Notes under the pieces: model-generated
The model's database searches: none
What the model saw: only the letters and a program-made list of their open reading frames with translations
Told to the model about the DNA's origin: nothing
Made by a program: the position numbers and the translations under genes
Assembly: GCF_009650765.1 (NCBI RefSeq)
Contig: NZ_CP045740.1
Location: 4,874,001-4,938,000 of the forward strand
Direction of reading: 5' to 3'
Origin: Streptomyces sp. SUK 48
Lineage (GTDB): Bacteria; Actinomycetota; Actinomycetes; Streptomycetales; Streptomycetaceae
Length of the DNA: 64,000 bases
Shown here: positions 42,488 through 51,404 of the stretch, piece after piece
Numbering within the stretch: the stretch's first letter is position 1
Layout of the letters: every line of letters starts with the position of its first letter

Positions 42488-42503
42488 TTTGAACATGTTC
42501 AGA
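42488..42503. promoter_or_regulatory. Rex-like operator 2 upstream of ndh
   Basis: TTTGAACATGTTCAGA contains the perfect palindrome TGAACATGTTCA, matching the Rex 16-mer at 12 positions. Its centre is 80 bases from operator 1. Confidence 0.5.
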
Positions 42504-42743
42504 TGAGGCGCGCAAAGATGGCCGGAAGGAGGGGTTCCACGGGCCGCCCCGGAGTCTCTACGATCGCCTCGAAGACCCGGACCAGCAGCTCACACGGCCT
42601 TGACAACGGTACGAACCGCCTCGCGGTTCCTGCCCGGCGACATGATCTGCGTCACGCGAGCCGCGGAGTTTAGCACAGCCCCTCCAGAACCTTGTGAAGG
42701 GGCGCACGAGCCACCCCCCTTCAGCGGGTGGATACTCGATGCC

Positions 42744-44117
42744 ATGAGCACCACGGAGCGTCCCAGGATCCTCGTAGTAGGCGGTGGGTACGTAGGCCTG
42801 TACGCAGCTCGGCGCATTCTCAAGAAGATGCGCTACGGCGAGGCGACCGTCACGGTCGTCGACCCCCGGTCGTACATGACCTACCAGCCCTTCCTCCCCG
42901 AAGCCGCCGCCGGCAGCATCTCCCCTCGCCACGTCGTCGTCCCGCTGCGACGCGTGCTGCCGAAGGCGGAGGTCCTCACCGGCCGGGTCACCACCATCGA
43001 CCAGGACCGCAAGGTCGCCACGATCTCCCCCCTCGTGGGCGAGGCGTACGAGCTGCCGTTCGACTACCTGGTCATCGCCATGGGCGCGGTCTCCCGCACC
43101 TTCCCGATCCCCGGCCTCGCCGAGCAGGGCATCGGCATGAAGGGCATCGAGGAGTCCATCGGCCTGCGCAACCACGTCCTGGAGCAGCTGGACAAGGCTG
43201 ACTCCACGACCGACGAGGAGATCCGCCGCAAGGCGCTCACCTTCGTCTTCATCGGCGGTGGCTTCGCGGGTGCGGAGACCATCGGCGAGGTCGAGGACAT
43301 GGCCCGCGACGCCGCCAAGTACTACAAGAACGTCTCCCGCGAGGACATGCGGTTCGTCCTCGTGGACGCCGCGGACAAGATCCTTCCCGAGGTCGGCCCG
43401 AAGCTCGGCCAGTACGGCAAGGAGCACCTGGAGAGCCGGGGCGTGGAGATCTACCTCTCCACCTCCATGGACTCCTGCGTCGACGGCCACGTGGTCCTCA
43501 AGAACGGCCTCGAGGTCGACTCCAACACGATCGTGTGGACCGCCGGCGTCAAGCCGAACCCGGCCCTGTCCCGCTTCGGCCTGCCCCTCGGCCCGCGCGG
43601 CCACGTCGACTGCGAGCCCACGCTCCAGGTCAAGGGCACCGACTACATCTGGGCCGCGGGCGACAACGCCCAGGTCCCGGACCTCGTCGGCCGCAAGGCG
43701 GGCAACGAGAACGCCTGGTGCCCGCCGAACGCCCAGCACGCGCTGCGCCAGGCCAAGGTCCTCGGCGACAACGTGGTCTCCGGCATGCGGGGCTTCCCGC
43801 AGAAGGAGTACGAGCACGGCAACAAGGGCGCCGTCGCCGGTCTCGGCCTGCACAAGGGCGTGGCGATGATCGTCCTGGGCAAGACCAAGATCAAGCTCAA
43901 GGGCCGTCTCGCCTGGTACATGCACCGCGGCTACCACGGTATGGCCATGCCGACCTGGAACCGCAAGATCCGCATCTTCGCCGACTGGACGCTGGGCATG
44001 TTCCTCAAGCGCGAGGTCGTGTCCCTGGGCGCCATGGAGAACCCCCGCGAGGAGTTCTACGAGGCCGCCAAGCCGGCGCCGGTCGCCGCCGCGAAGACCG
44101 AGGCCAAGGCTTCCTGA
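42744..44117 (+). CDS. ndh: Type II NADH dehydrogenase
   Basis: 457 residues from the ATG at 42744 (MSTTERPRILVVGGGYVGLY). Two Rossmann folds: FAD-binding ILVVGGGYVGLYAARRIL and NADH-binding FVFIGGGFAGAETIGEVEDM. Also YIWAAGDNAQVPD (FAD second motif) and a C-terminal amphipathic stretch for membrane attachment. It passes electrons from NADH to menaquinone without proton pumping. The leader is about 320 bases from the Rex-like sites, consistent with redox regulation. Confidence 0.93.
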   Translation: MSTTERPRILVVGGGYVGLYAARRILKKMRYGEATVTVVDPRSYMTYQPFLPEAAAGSISPRHVVVPLRRVLPKAEVLTGRVTTIDQDRKVATISPLVGEAYELPFDYLVIAMGAVSRTFPIPGLAEQGIGMKGIEESIGLRNHVLEQLDKADSTTDEEIRRKALTFVFIGGGFAGAETIGEVEDMARDAAKYYKNVSREDMRFVLVDAADKILPEVGPKLGQYGKEHLESRGVEIYLSTSMDSCVDGHVVLKNGLEVDSNTIVWTAGVKPNPALSRFGLPLGPRGHVDCEPTLQVKGTDYIWAAGDNAQVPDLVGRKAGNENAWCPPNAQHALRQAKVLGDNVVSGMRGFPQKEYEHGNKGAVAGLGLHKGVAMIVLGKTKIKLKGRLAWYMHRGYHGMAMPTWNRKIRIFADWTLGMFLKREVVSLGAMENPREEFYEAAKPAPVAAAKTEAKAS

Positions 44118-44152
44118 CCACAGGTCAGCCGCCGGCCGCAGAACGATCCGAG

Positions 44153-44184
44153 GGACCTCCCGCCATCCGTGGTGCGGGAGGTCC
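44153..44184 (+). terminator. Terminator after ndh
   Basis: Perfect eleven-base arms GGACCTCCCGC / GCGGGAGGTCC with a ten-base loop, followed by TT. Confidence 0.85.
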
Positions 44185-44341
44185 TTCGGCGTTCTTGGAC
44201 GCCTCCCCGGCGCCCCGGGCCATCCAGGTGGTCAGTGCAACTGTTTTGCCCAGTCGTAACTCCTTACCGGGACTGTGCGGGACGCTCCACGGTGTTTACG
44301 TGGTATCCGGCATCCGGGATCTCGTCTTGGAGGTGTGCGTC

Positions 44342-45637
44342 ATGGCAGACGCCGCGTCGCGGCTGAGCAGTCTTGCCGAGCAGGTACTGGGAGCCCCGCT
44401 CCCGGTACGGCTGCGGGCCTGGGACGGATCACAGGCCGGGCCCCCCGGCGCACCCACGCTCGTCGTGCGCAACCGGCGCGCTCTGCGCCGCATCCTCTTC
44501 AAACCGGGGGAGTTGGGCCTGGCCCGCGCCTGGGTCTCCGGCGATCTGGCCATCGAGGGCGACCTGTACACCACGCTGGACGCCATGTCGGCACTGATCT
44601 GGGAGCGCGACGACGACCGCACGCTCCTCCAGGCGCTGCGTGACCCGGCCGTGCGGGCGGCGGGCCGCGAGCTGCTGAAGCTCGCCGGGCCGCCCATCCC
44701 GCCCGCGCCGCCGCAGGAGGAGGCCCGCAGGCCCCGCCATCTGCACACCCGGCACAGCGACAGACGGGCCATCAGCCACCACTACGACGTCGGCAACGAC
44801 TTCTACGAGCTCGTCCTCGGCCCCTCCATGGTGTACTCCTGCGCCTACTGGGAGTCCTTCGGCGAGGACGCCACCCTGGAGGACGCCCAGCGCGACAAGC
44901 TCGAACTGGTCTGCCGCAAGCTCGGCCTGAAGGCGGGTCAGCGGCTGCTGGACGTCGGCTGCGGCTGGGGCTCCATGGCCCTGCACGCGGCCCGTGAGCA
45001 CGGCGTGAGCGTCGTCGGCGTCACCCTCTCCCAGGAACAGGCCGGCTACGCCCGCAAGCGCATCGCGGACGAGGGCCTGACCGACAAGGTGGAGATCAGG
45101 GTCCAGGACTACCGGGACGTCTCCGACGGCCCCTTCGACGCCATCTCCTCCATCGGCATGGCCGAGCACGTCGGCGCCGAACGCTATCTGGAGTACGCGC
45201 GGCAGCTGTACGGGCTGCTGAAGCCCGGCGGGCGGCTGCTGAACCACCAGATCGCCCGCCGCCCGCAGAGCGACGAATCGTCCTACAACGTCGACGAGTT
45301 CATCGACGCCTACGTCTTCCCGGACGGCGAACTCGCCCCCATCGGCACCACCGTCACCCAGCTGGAGGCCGCCGGGTTCGAGGTGCGCGACGTGGAGGCG
45401 CTGCGCGAGCACTACGGCCGCACCCTGCGCGCGTGGGTGGCCAACCTGGAGGCCGGCTGGGACCGCGCGGTCCGGCTGACCAGCCCCGGCCGGGCGCGCG
45501 TGTGGCTGCTGTACATGGCCGCCTCCGCGCTCGCCTTCGAGCACAACCGCATCGGCGTCAACCAGGTCCTCGCGGTCCGCACCCCGCCCTCCGGCGCCTC
45601 CGTGCTGCCGCCGCGCACCCGCACCTGGCAGGTTTGA
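44342..45637 (+). CDS. Cyclopropane-fatty-acyl-phospholipid synthase family methyltransferase
   Basis: 431 residues. The N-terminal SCP2-like region (GELGLARAWVSGDLAIEGDL) leads to the SAM-dependent domain: SHHYDVGNDFYELVLGPSMV, YSCAYW, LLDVGCGWGSMALHAAREHG (SAM motif I), SSIGMAEHVG and FPDGELAPIG. It modifies unsaturated acyl chains of membrane phospholipids using SAM. The ATG has GGAGG upstream. A terminator hairpin is shared with the convergent ABC operon. Confidence 0.9.
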   Translation: MADAASRLSSLAEQVLGAPLPVRLRAWDGSQAGPPGAPTLVVRNRRALRRILFKPGELGLARAWVSGDLAIEGDLYTTLDAMSALIWERDDDRTLLQALRDPAVRAAGRELLKLAGPPIPPAPPQEEARRPRHLHTRHSDRRAISHHYDVGNDFYELVLGPSMVYSCAYWESFGEDATLEDAQRDKLELVCRKLGLKAGQRLLDVGCGWGSMALHAAREHGVSVVGVTLSQEQAGYARKRIADEGLTDKVEIRVQDYRDVSDGPFDAISSIGMAEHVGAERYLEYARQLYGLLKPGGRLLNHQIARRPQSDESSYNVDEFIDAYVFPDGELAPIGTTVTQLEAAGFEVRDVEALREHYGRTLRAWVANLEAGWDRAVRLTSPGRARVWLLYMAASALAFEHNRIGVNQVLAVRTPPSGASVLPPRTRTWQV

Positions 45638-45653
45638 CCCGGCCGGTACGGCG

Positions 45654-45689
45654 AAGGGGCCCCGCTCCAGTGACGGAACGGGGCCCCTT
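45654..45689. terminator. Bidirectional terminator between cfa-like gene and ABC operon
   Basis: Arms AAGGGGCCCCG / CGGGGCCCCTT, eleven perfect pairs, between convergent genes, so it can serve both strands. Confidence 0.85.
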
Positions 45690-45725
45690 GCGCGTCGTAC
45701 GGCGTGCTGCCGTACGGCGGGTCCG

Positions 45726-48251
45726 CTACTCGGCCTTGATGGCCGTCAGCATGTTCAGCCTGGCCGCGCGGCGGGCCGGCCACAGGGCGGCCAGGATGCC
45801 GACCAGGCCCGCGAGCACCAGGAAGAGCACCAGCCGGCCCCAGGGCAGGACCAGTTCGTACGTGGGCATCTTGGTGCCGAGCAGCTCACCGGCCGCCCAG
45901 CCGAAGAACACGCCGAGTCCGATGCCGAGCACACCGCCGAAGAGCGAGATCACCAGGGACTCCAGGCGGACCATCCGCTTGACCGACTTGCGGTCCAGGC
46001 CGATCGCGCGGAGCATGCCGATCTCCTGGGAGCGCTCGAACACCGACATCGCCAGGGTGTTGACGACGCCGAGGACCGCGACGATCACCGCCATGCCGAG
46101 CAGGCCGTAGACCATGTTCAGCATCATGGTGAACATCTGCGCGATGCCATCGGAGATGTCCTGCTTGTCCTGGATCTTGATCGCCGGGTTGGTGCCCAGG
46201 GCGCTCGCCAGCCGGTCCTTGGTCGCGCTCGAGGCGCCGTTCGCCGTCTTGACCATGACCTGCATGTCGGTGGGCTCGGCCAGATGCGGGGTGAGCACCT
46301 TGTTGTCGACCATGATGCCGCGGATCATCTCGTTGCCGTCGTAGATCCCGGCGACCGTCAGGTTCTGCGCCTTGCCGTCCTCGAAGTGGGCGGTGAAGTG
46401 CGAGCCGGGCGTCCAGCCGTACTCCTTGGCGCGCTCCTTGTCGACCACGACGCGGTCGCCGCCGACCGTGAAGCTGCCCCGGTCGACCTTCAGGTCCGTC
46501 AGCTTGGCGATGGACGCGCCGTCGACGCCGGTCACGAACTCGGTCTTGCCGTCGATGCGGGACTCGGCGTTGCGCAGCGGGCTGCTGGCGGTCACGCCGT
46601 CGGTGGCGGCGATCTTCTTCGCCACGTCCGGGGAGAGCGAGGAGCCGTTCGCCATGGAGACCACGTAGTCGGCGCGGATCGCGGAGGCGGCCATCTTGTC
46701 GATGGACGACTGGAGGCTGCCCGCCATCACCGTCATACCGGTGATCAGGGTCAGGCCGATCATCAGCGCGGAGGCGGTGGCGGCCGTACGGCGCGGGTTG
46801 CGCACCGAGTTCTGGCGGGCCAGCTTGCCCGAGACGCCGAACGCGCGCAGCAGCGGGGCGGCGGCCGCGATCAGCGGGCGGGAGAGCAGCGGGGTCAGCA
46901 CGAACACGCCGATGATCAGCAGCACGGCGCCGAGACCCATCGGGCCCTCGCCGGAGGAGGCGTCCATCGACGTGGCGGCGACGATCACCGCGGCACCGGC
47001 CGCCGTGAACAGCGCGCCGATCGTGTTGCGCAGGACCAGCGACTTGGTGGTCGCCGTGGCGTGCACGCTGTTCATCGCCGCCACCGGCGGGATCCTGGCG
47101 GCCCGGCGGCCGGGCAGCCAGGCGGCGAGCATGGTGATGAGGATGCCGACCGCGAGGGCGGCCACCACGGTTCCCGGGCTGATCACGAGCGGACCGTCGG
47201 GCATGCTCGCGCCGAAGGAGCCCACCAGGGCGCGCAGGCCCGCGCCGATGCCGATACCGGCGGCCAGTCCGGCCACCCCGGCGACCGCGCCGACCACGAA
47301 CGCCTCGATCAGCACCGAGCGGGTGACCTGGCGGCGGGAGGCGCCGACCGCCCGCATCAGGGCCAGTTCCCTGGTGCGCTGGGCGACCAGCATGGTGAAG
47401 GTGTTGGCGATGATGAACGTGCCGACGAACAGGGCGATCCCGGCGAAGACCAGCAGGCTCTGCTTCATGCTGCTCATCGAGTCGGCGATCGTCCTCGCCT
47501 GGTCGTCGGCGAGTTCCTTGCCGGTGGTGGTCTTCACCAGGTGCGCGGGCAGCGCCTTGTCGAGCGCGTCCTTGAGCGCGGCCTGGGTGGTGCCCGGCTT
47601 CGCCCTGACGTCGATCTCGTCGTAGCCCTTCTTGTGGAAGAGCTTCTGCGCGGTCGGGGTGTCGAACAGGGCGAGGCTGCCGCCCGCGGTCACGTTGCCG
47701 TCGTCGGTGGTGAAGATGCCCGCGACGGTCGGGGTGAGCACGGGTCCGTCGACCGAGAGCCGCACGGTGTCGCCGACCTTGTAGCCGGCCCGCTGGGCGG
47801 TCTTGGCGTCGAGCAGCACCTCGTTCGCCCCGTGCGGAGCGTGGCCGCTGGTCAGCGGGTACCGGGCGTCCTTGGTGCCCCAGTAGTTCCCGCCGGTGGA
47901 CTGCCAGTCGCCGCCGGCGAGCTTGCCGTGCTGGTCCGCGACAGCGGTGAAGCCGCTGACGACCCCGGTGGCGGAGGCGGCGCCGGGCACCGCGGCGGCC
48001 TTGTCGAGCGTGGCCCGCGGAAGGTCCGCCAGCTTGCCGACCTTGTCACCCTCGGAGTCCTGGTACTTCGGTGCGACGGCGACGTCGACGTGGTCGAAGC
48101 CCTTGGCGGAGCTGTTCTGGTAGGCGTCGGAGATGGTGTTGGTGAAGACGAGCGTCCCGGAGACGAAGGCCACGCCGAGCATGACGGCGAGCACCGTCAT
48201 CAGCAGCCGGGCCTTGTGCGCGAGGACGTTGCGCAGGGCGGTGCGGAACAT
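45726..48251 (-). CDS. ABC transporter permease with two FtsX domains (paralogue 2)
   Basis: 841 residues from the ATG at 48251 (MFRTALRNVLAHKARLLMTV). Extracytoplasmic MacB-like core, FtsX block one near 255-390 (LLVFAGIALFVGTFIIANTF, QRTRELALMRAVGAS) and block two near 705-835 (MAVIVAVLGVVNTLAMSVFE). Topology and motifs match the permease at 14979-17561. The start shares one base with the ATPase stop (TGATG), so translation is coupled. Confidence 0.9.
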   Translation of the reverse strand: MFRTALRNVLAHKARLLMTVLAVMLGVAFVSGTLVFTNTISDAYQNSSAKGFDHVDVAVAPKYQDSEGDKVGKLADLPRATLDKAAAVPGAASATGVVSGFTAVADQHGKLAGGDWQSTGGNYWGTKDARYPLTSGHAPHGANEVLLDAKTAQRAGYKVGDTVRLSVDGPVLTPTVAGIFTTDDGNVTAGGSLALFDTPTAQKLFHKKGYDEIDVRAKPGTTQAALKDALDKALPAHLVKTTTGKELADDQARTIADSMSSMKQSLLVFAGIALFVGTFIIANTFTMLVAQRTRELALMRAVGASRRQVTRSVLIEAFVVGAVAGVAGLAAGIGIGAGLRALVGSFGASMPDGPLVISPGTVVAALAVGILITMLAAWLPGRRAARIPPVAAMNSVHATATTKSLVLRNTIGALFTAAGAAVIVAATSMDASSGEGPMGLGAVLLIIGVFVLTPLLSRPLIAAAAPLLRAFGVSGKLARQNSVRNPRRTAATASALMIGLTLITGMTVMAGSLQSSIDKMAASAIRADYVVSMANGSSLSPDVAKKIAATDGVTASSPLRNAESRIDGKTEFVTGVDGASIAKLTDLKVDRGSFTVGGDRVVVDKERAKEYGWTPGSHFTAHFEDGKAQNLTVAGIYDGNEMIRGIMVDNKVLTPHLAEPTDMQVMVKTANGASSATKDRLASALGTNPAIKIQDKQDISDGIAQMFTMMLNMVYGLLGMAVIVAVLGVVNTLAMSVFERSQEIGMLRAIGLDRKSVKRMVRLESLVISLFGGVLGIGLGVFFGWAAGELLGTKMPTYELVLPWGRLVLFLVLAGLVGILAALWPARRAARLNMLTAIKAE

Positions 48252-49021
48252 CAGCTGGTCCGGCCCTTCGCGTCGAACTGCTTCATGGTGTCGAGGACGG
48301 AGTCGGCGGTCGGGCCGTACAGCTCGTCCACGACCCGGCCGTCGGCCAGGAAGACCACGCGGTCCGCGTAGGCGGCGGCCACCGGGTCGTGGGTCACCAT
48401 GACCACCGTCTGGCCCAGCTCGCGCACGGAGTTGCGCAGGAAGCCGAGGACCTCGGCGCCGGAGCGCGAGTCGAGGTTTCCGGTCGGCTCGTCGCCGAAG
48501 ATGATCTCCGGCTTGGAGGCCAGAGCGCGGGCGACGGCGACGCGCTGCTGCTGGCCGCCGGACAGCTGGGACGGCCGGTGGCTCAGCCGCCCGGACAGCC
48601 CCACCATCGAGATGACCTGGTCCAGCCACGCCTTGTCGGGCTTGCGCCCGGCTATGTCCATCGGGAGGGTGATGTTCTCCAGCGCGGTCAGGGTCGGCAG
48701 CAGGTTGAACGCCTGGAAGATGAAGCCGATCTTGTCCCGGCGCAACTTGGTGAGCTGCTTGTCCTTCAGCGAGCCCAGCTCGGTGTCGCCGATGCGCACG
48801 GAGCCGGAGGAGAAGGTGTCGAGACCGGCCACGCAGTGCATCAGGGTGGACTTGCCGGAACCCGAGGGGCCCATGATCGCGGTGAACTCGGCCTGCCGGA
48901 AGTCGACGGAGACCCGGTCCAGGGCGACCACCCGGGTCTCACCCTGCCCGTAGATCTTCGACAGCTCCGTGGCGCGGGCGGCCACGGCGGTGGCCGTGCC
49001 TGCGGTGGGTGTGGTGGTCAC
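48251..49021 (-). CDS. ABC transporter ATP-binding protein (paralogue 2)
   Basis: 256 residues. Walker A IMGPSGSGKSTLMHCVAGLD, LSGGQQQRVAVARALASKPE signature, EIIFGDEPTGNLD Walker B. It is highly similar along its length to the ATPase at 14194-14982, including the tail DxMKxFDAxGRTS. First gene of its operon; pairs with the FtsX permease downstream. Substrate unknown. Confidence 0.92.
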   Translation of the reverse strand: MTTTPTAGTATAVAARATELSKIYGQGETRVVALDRVSVDFRQAEFTAIMGPSGSGKSTLMHCVAGLDTFSSGSVRIGDTELGSLKDKQLTKLRRDKIGFIFQAFNLLPTLTALENITLPMDIAGRKPDKAWLDQVISMVGLSGRLSHRPSQLSGGQQQRVAVARALASKPEIIFGDEPTGNLDSRSGAEVLGFLRNSVRELGQTVVMVTHDPVAAAYADRVVFLADGRVVDELYGPTADSVLDTMKQFDAKGRTS

Positions 49022-49419
49022 GGGACGGTGCTCCTCGGGACGGTAGGTCGTGGGGACTTCTCTATCGTCCCGGTGCCCGGCGCCCGGGAAGTCAGCCGCT
49101 GTTCCGGTTCCCGGGGGCGACTCGGGACGGACCGGGCGGGTGCCGTGTCATACCTGGGGAGGACCCCGGTCCCTGAGGCCGGGGTGGGGGCCCCGCCGCC
49201 AAGAACGGGGGGAGCGCCCTTCTTTCGGCGGTGAAATTCCGTCATTTCACATACAGGTGCACATGCGTCACGTCACGCTACTGGCAAGTGCGGATGGCGA
49301 GTTCCATGGTCTGATGCACCCTCAGACGTCAATAAAATAAGACAACATCGGTCGGACGTTCCGCTGTTCGGGGGATGCGTCCCGATAGGCTCGGACCCTC
49401 GAAGCGGAGCCCATGGCCT
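49022..49419. other. Region between ABC operon and bldA
   Basis: 398 bp. A short AT-rich stretch occurs near 49330-49345, unusual for this window. TAGGCT at 49386-49391 is a possible -10 for the tRNA gene. No protein gene that I can support. Confidence 0.5.
49386..49391 (+). promoter_or_regulatory. Possible -10 element for bldA
   Basis: TAGGCT about 29 bases before the mature tRNA 5' end. No good -35 at 17-18 bases, so tentative. Confidence 0.3.
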
Positions 49420-49506
49420 GCCCGGATGGTGGAATGCAGACACGGCGAGCTTAAACCTCGCTGCCCCTTCGCGGGCGTGCCGGTTCAAGTCCGGCTCCGG
49501 GCACCA
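49420..49506 (+). tRNA. bldA: tRNA-Leu (anticodon UAA), bldA
   Basis: Class II tRNA: acceptor GCCCGGA/TCCGGGC, anticodon stem GCGAG/CTCGC with loop CTTAAAC (anticodon TAA at 49452-49454), long variable arm TGCCCCTTCGCGGGCGT, T arm GCCGGTTCAAGTCCGGC, discriminator A and encoded CCA (49504-49506). It reads UUA, the rarest codon in Streptomyces. The gene for this tRNA, bldA, controls aerial growth and antibiotic production by limiting translation of TTA-containing genes. Confidence 0.96.
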
Positions 49507-49699
49507 CCTCACTCCATACGCTCGGTCAGGTAGCGGGTTCGTCATAGAAGACGATCACCCATGGCCGGGGCGTACTCCTCCGCGTAGCGTGTGGGTCGAC
49601 ACGGCCGGGGAAAGATCCTCCTCAGGTAGCACGATCGATCCTTTGCCAATCCATTACGCTTGGAGCCAAGGCTGCGCGAGGCAGCCATGGAGGAGTGAG

Positions 49700-50584
49700 A
49701 TGAGGAGCAGTAACCCGGTCTTCTCGCGACGGGGCTTCAGCCGCGACAACGGCTACGCCGGCTTCAACGCCGCACCGCAGGCCGGGTACGCAGGCGGCAA
49801 CCCGTACGCGCAGAACCCCTACGCGCAAGGTGGCCAGAACCCGTACGCGCAGAGCGGCCACGGACAGCCGGGCGTGCAGTACGGCGCCCCGCCGCAGGCC
49901 CCGGCCGCCACCGGCCGGATGACGATGGACGACGTCGTCGTCCGCTCGGCCCTGACGCTCGGTACGGTCGTCCTGGGCGCCGTCCTGGCCTGGGCCCTGC
50001 TGCCGGTCTCGCCCACGAGCTACGGCCTGGCCGTCGGCTCCGCGCTGATCGCGTTCGTCCTCGCGATGGTCCAGAACTTCAAGCGCACCCCGGTGCCCGC
50101 GCTGATCCTCGGATACGCGGCCTTCGAGGGCGTCTTCCTGGGCGTCATCAGCGAGATGTACAACAGCCGCTGGCAGGGTGCCCCCTTCCAGGCGGTGCTC
50201 GGCACCATGGCCGTCGCCGGCGCCACCCTCCTCGTCTACAAGGCGGGCTGGATCCGGGTCACCGCGCGCTACGCCCGCATCGGGCTCGCCATCGCGATGG
50301 CCTTCATGGCCGTCATGGTGGTCAATCTGCTGCTGGTCGTGTTCGGCGTCGCCGAGGACGGCGGCCTGCGCAGCTTCGGCCCGCTCGGCGCGGTCGTCGG
50401 CATCATCGCGATCCTGCTCGGCGCGTTCTTCCTGACGCTCGACTTCAAGCAGATCCAGGACGGCATCGCCTACGGCGCGCCGCGCGAGGAGTCCTGGCTC
50501 GCCGCGTTCGGCCTCACCGTCACCCTGGTGTGGATCTACCTGGAGATGCTGCGACTGGTGGCGATCTTCACCAACAACGACTAG
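49700..50584 (+). CDS. Bax inhibitor-1/YccA family membrane protein
   Basis: 294 residues from the ATG at 49700, with GGAGTGAG upstream. A Gly/Tyr/Asn/Gln-rich cytoplasmic head with NPYAQ repeats (about 30-60) is followed by seven hydrophobic segments from about 75 to the end (LTLGTVVLGAVLAWALLPVS ... LDFKQIQDGIAYGAPREESW ... LTVTLVWIYLEMLRLVAIF). The DFKQIQDGI segment with Asp is conserved in BI-1 channels/leaks. A terminator follows. Confidence 0.9.
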   Translation: MRSSNPVFSRRGFSRDNGYAGFNAAPQAGYAGGNPYAQNPYAQGGQNPYAQSGHGQPGVQYGAPPQAPAATGRMTMDDVVVRSALTLGTVVLGAVLAWALLPVSPTSYGLAVGSALIAFVLAMVQNFKRTPVPALILGYAAFEGVFLGVISEMYNSRWQGAPFQAVLGTMAVAGATLLVYKAGWIRVTARYARIGLAIAMAFMAVMVVNLLLVVFGVAEDGGLRSFGPLGAVVGIIAILLGAFFLTLDFKQIQDGIAYGAPREESWLAAFGLTVTLVWIYLEMLRLVAIFTNND

Positions 50585-50609
50585 CGCGCGTACGGCGCGC
50601 AGTTCAGGC

Positions 50610-50640
50610 AAGGGCCCCGGGCTTCCCGTCCGGGGCCCTT
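50610..50640 (+). terminator. Terminator after the BI-1 gene
   Basis: Perfect eleven-base arms AAGGGCCCCGG / CCGGGGCCCTT with a nine-base loop. It lies between convergent genes, so it may work both ways. Confidence 0.85.
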
Positions 50641-50660
50641 CGCCGTCCGGGGCGGGTGGC

Positions 50661-50891
50661 TCAGAGCAGCTTGCGGGCCGCCCTGCGCAGGTCGTACTCG
50701 TGCACGATGGCCTTGGCGTGGCCGTACGCCAGGTCGTACTCGTGCCTCAGCCAGCTGACCTTCTCCTCGAAGCGGAACAGGGCGGGGCCCTCTTCGACGG
50801 TGCGCAGCCAGTCGGAGACCTCACGACCGGTGCAGTGCGGGATGCGGGCGAGCATGTTGCGGTGGGTCTCCGTGGAGAAGACTTGGGACAT
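50661..50891 (-). CDS. DUF4287-like small protein
   Basis: 76 residues: MSQVFSTETHRNMLARIPHC, TGREVSDWLRTVEEGP, SWLRHEYDLAYGHAKAIVHE. The GREVxxW and YGHAKAIVHEYD segments fit the DUF4287 helical family. The start at 50891 has GGAGGTG five bases upstream. Function unknown. Confidence 0.8.
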   Translation of the reverse strand: MSQVFSTETHRNMLARIPHCTGREVSDWLRTVEEGPALFRFEEKVSWLRHEYDLAYGHAKAIVHEYDLRRAARKLL

Positions 50892-50990
50892 CGGCACCTC
50901 CGGGCGCAAAGGGGATGTGGGCCGGTCCTTCACGTCACCGTGCCCGAGGGTTCGCCTCTTGGCAACAGTGCGGCGCGTTACGCTCGGCGG

Positions 50991-51302
50991 GTGGTTGATA
51001 CGACGCCCCTGACCCAAGCAGTGGATCACTTCGCCGACCGGCTGCGTGCCGCGCCGCAGAGCAGGCTCCAGCGCAGCGCCGCCGCCGAGGCGCTGGCGCT
51101 CGCCCGGGAGTTGTCCCGGCGGGCGCAGGCGGTGGAGGAGCCGGGCACCGAGCCCCGGGAGATGCCGGAGGCGGGAATGTTCGCGGTGGCGGACCAGATC
51201 CTGGTGGCCGCGCACGACTTGGCGCTGGTGCTCAGGAGCGACGACGAGGTCGCCGAGGCGGTACGGCTCGTCGAGGAGGCGCGGGGGCGGGCGGGGGTCT
51301 GA
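50991..51302 (+). CDS. Small conserved helical hypothetical protein
   Basis: 103 residues from GTG 50991: VVDTTPLTQAVDHFADRLRA, SAAAEALALARELSRRAQAV, FAVADQILVAAHDLALVLRS. All-helical, soluble and acidic C-terminus. No known family. It is divergent from the DUF4287-like gene with about 100 bases between. Confidence 0.75.
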   Translation: MVDTTPLTQAVDHFADRLRAAPQSRLQRSAAAEALALARELSRRAQAVEEPGTEPREMPEAGMFAVADQILVAAHDLALVLRSDDEVAEAVRLVEEARGRAGV

Positions 51303-51404
51303 GCGCGCCGCCCGGGTGGTGGACGGGGTCGGGCTCCGGGCGCGCCGTCCGGTGGTGAACGGGACCGGGGACCAAGGCGCCGCGCGCCCCGGCGCCGTTC
51401 CGCT

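Larger units (their letters stand above)
42300..42743. other. ppx-ndh spacer with terminator and redox operators
   Basis: 444 bp. It holds a ppx terminator, two Rex-like palindromes, and a G/C-rich hairpin near 42445-42478. No gene seen. Confidence 0.6.

Noticed and set aside
42490..42501. LexA box (TGAACATGTTCA)
   Set aside because: Actinobacterial LexA sites need GAAC-N4-GTTC; here the spacer is two, which suits the Rex pattern better.
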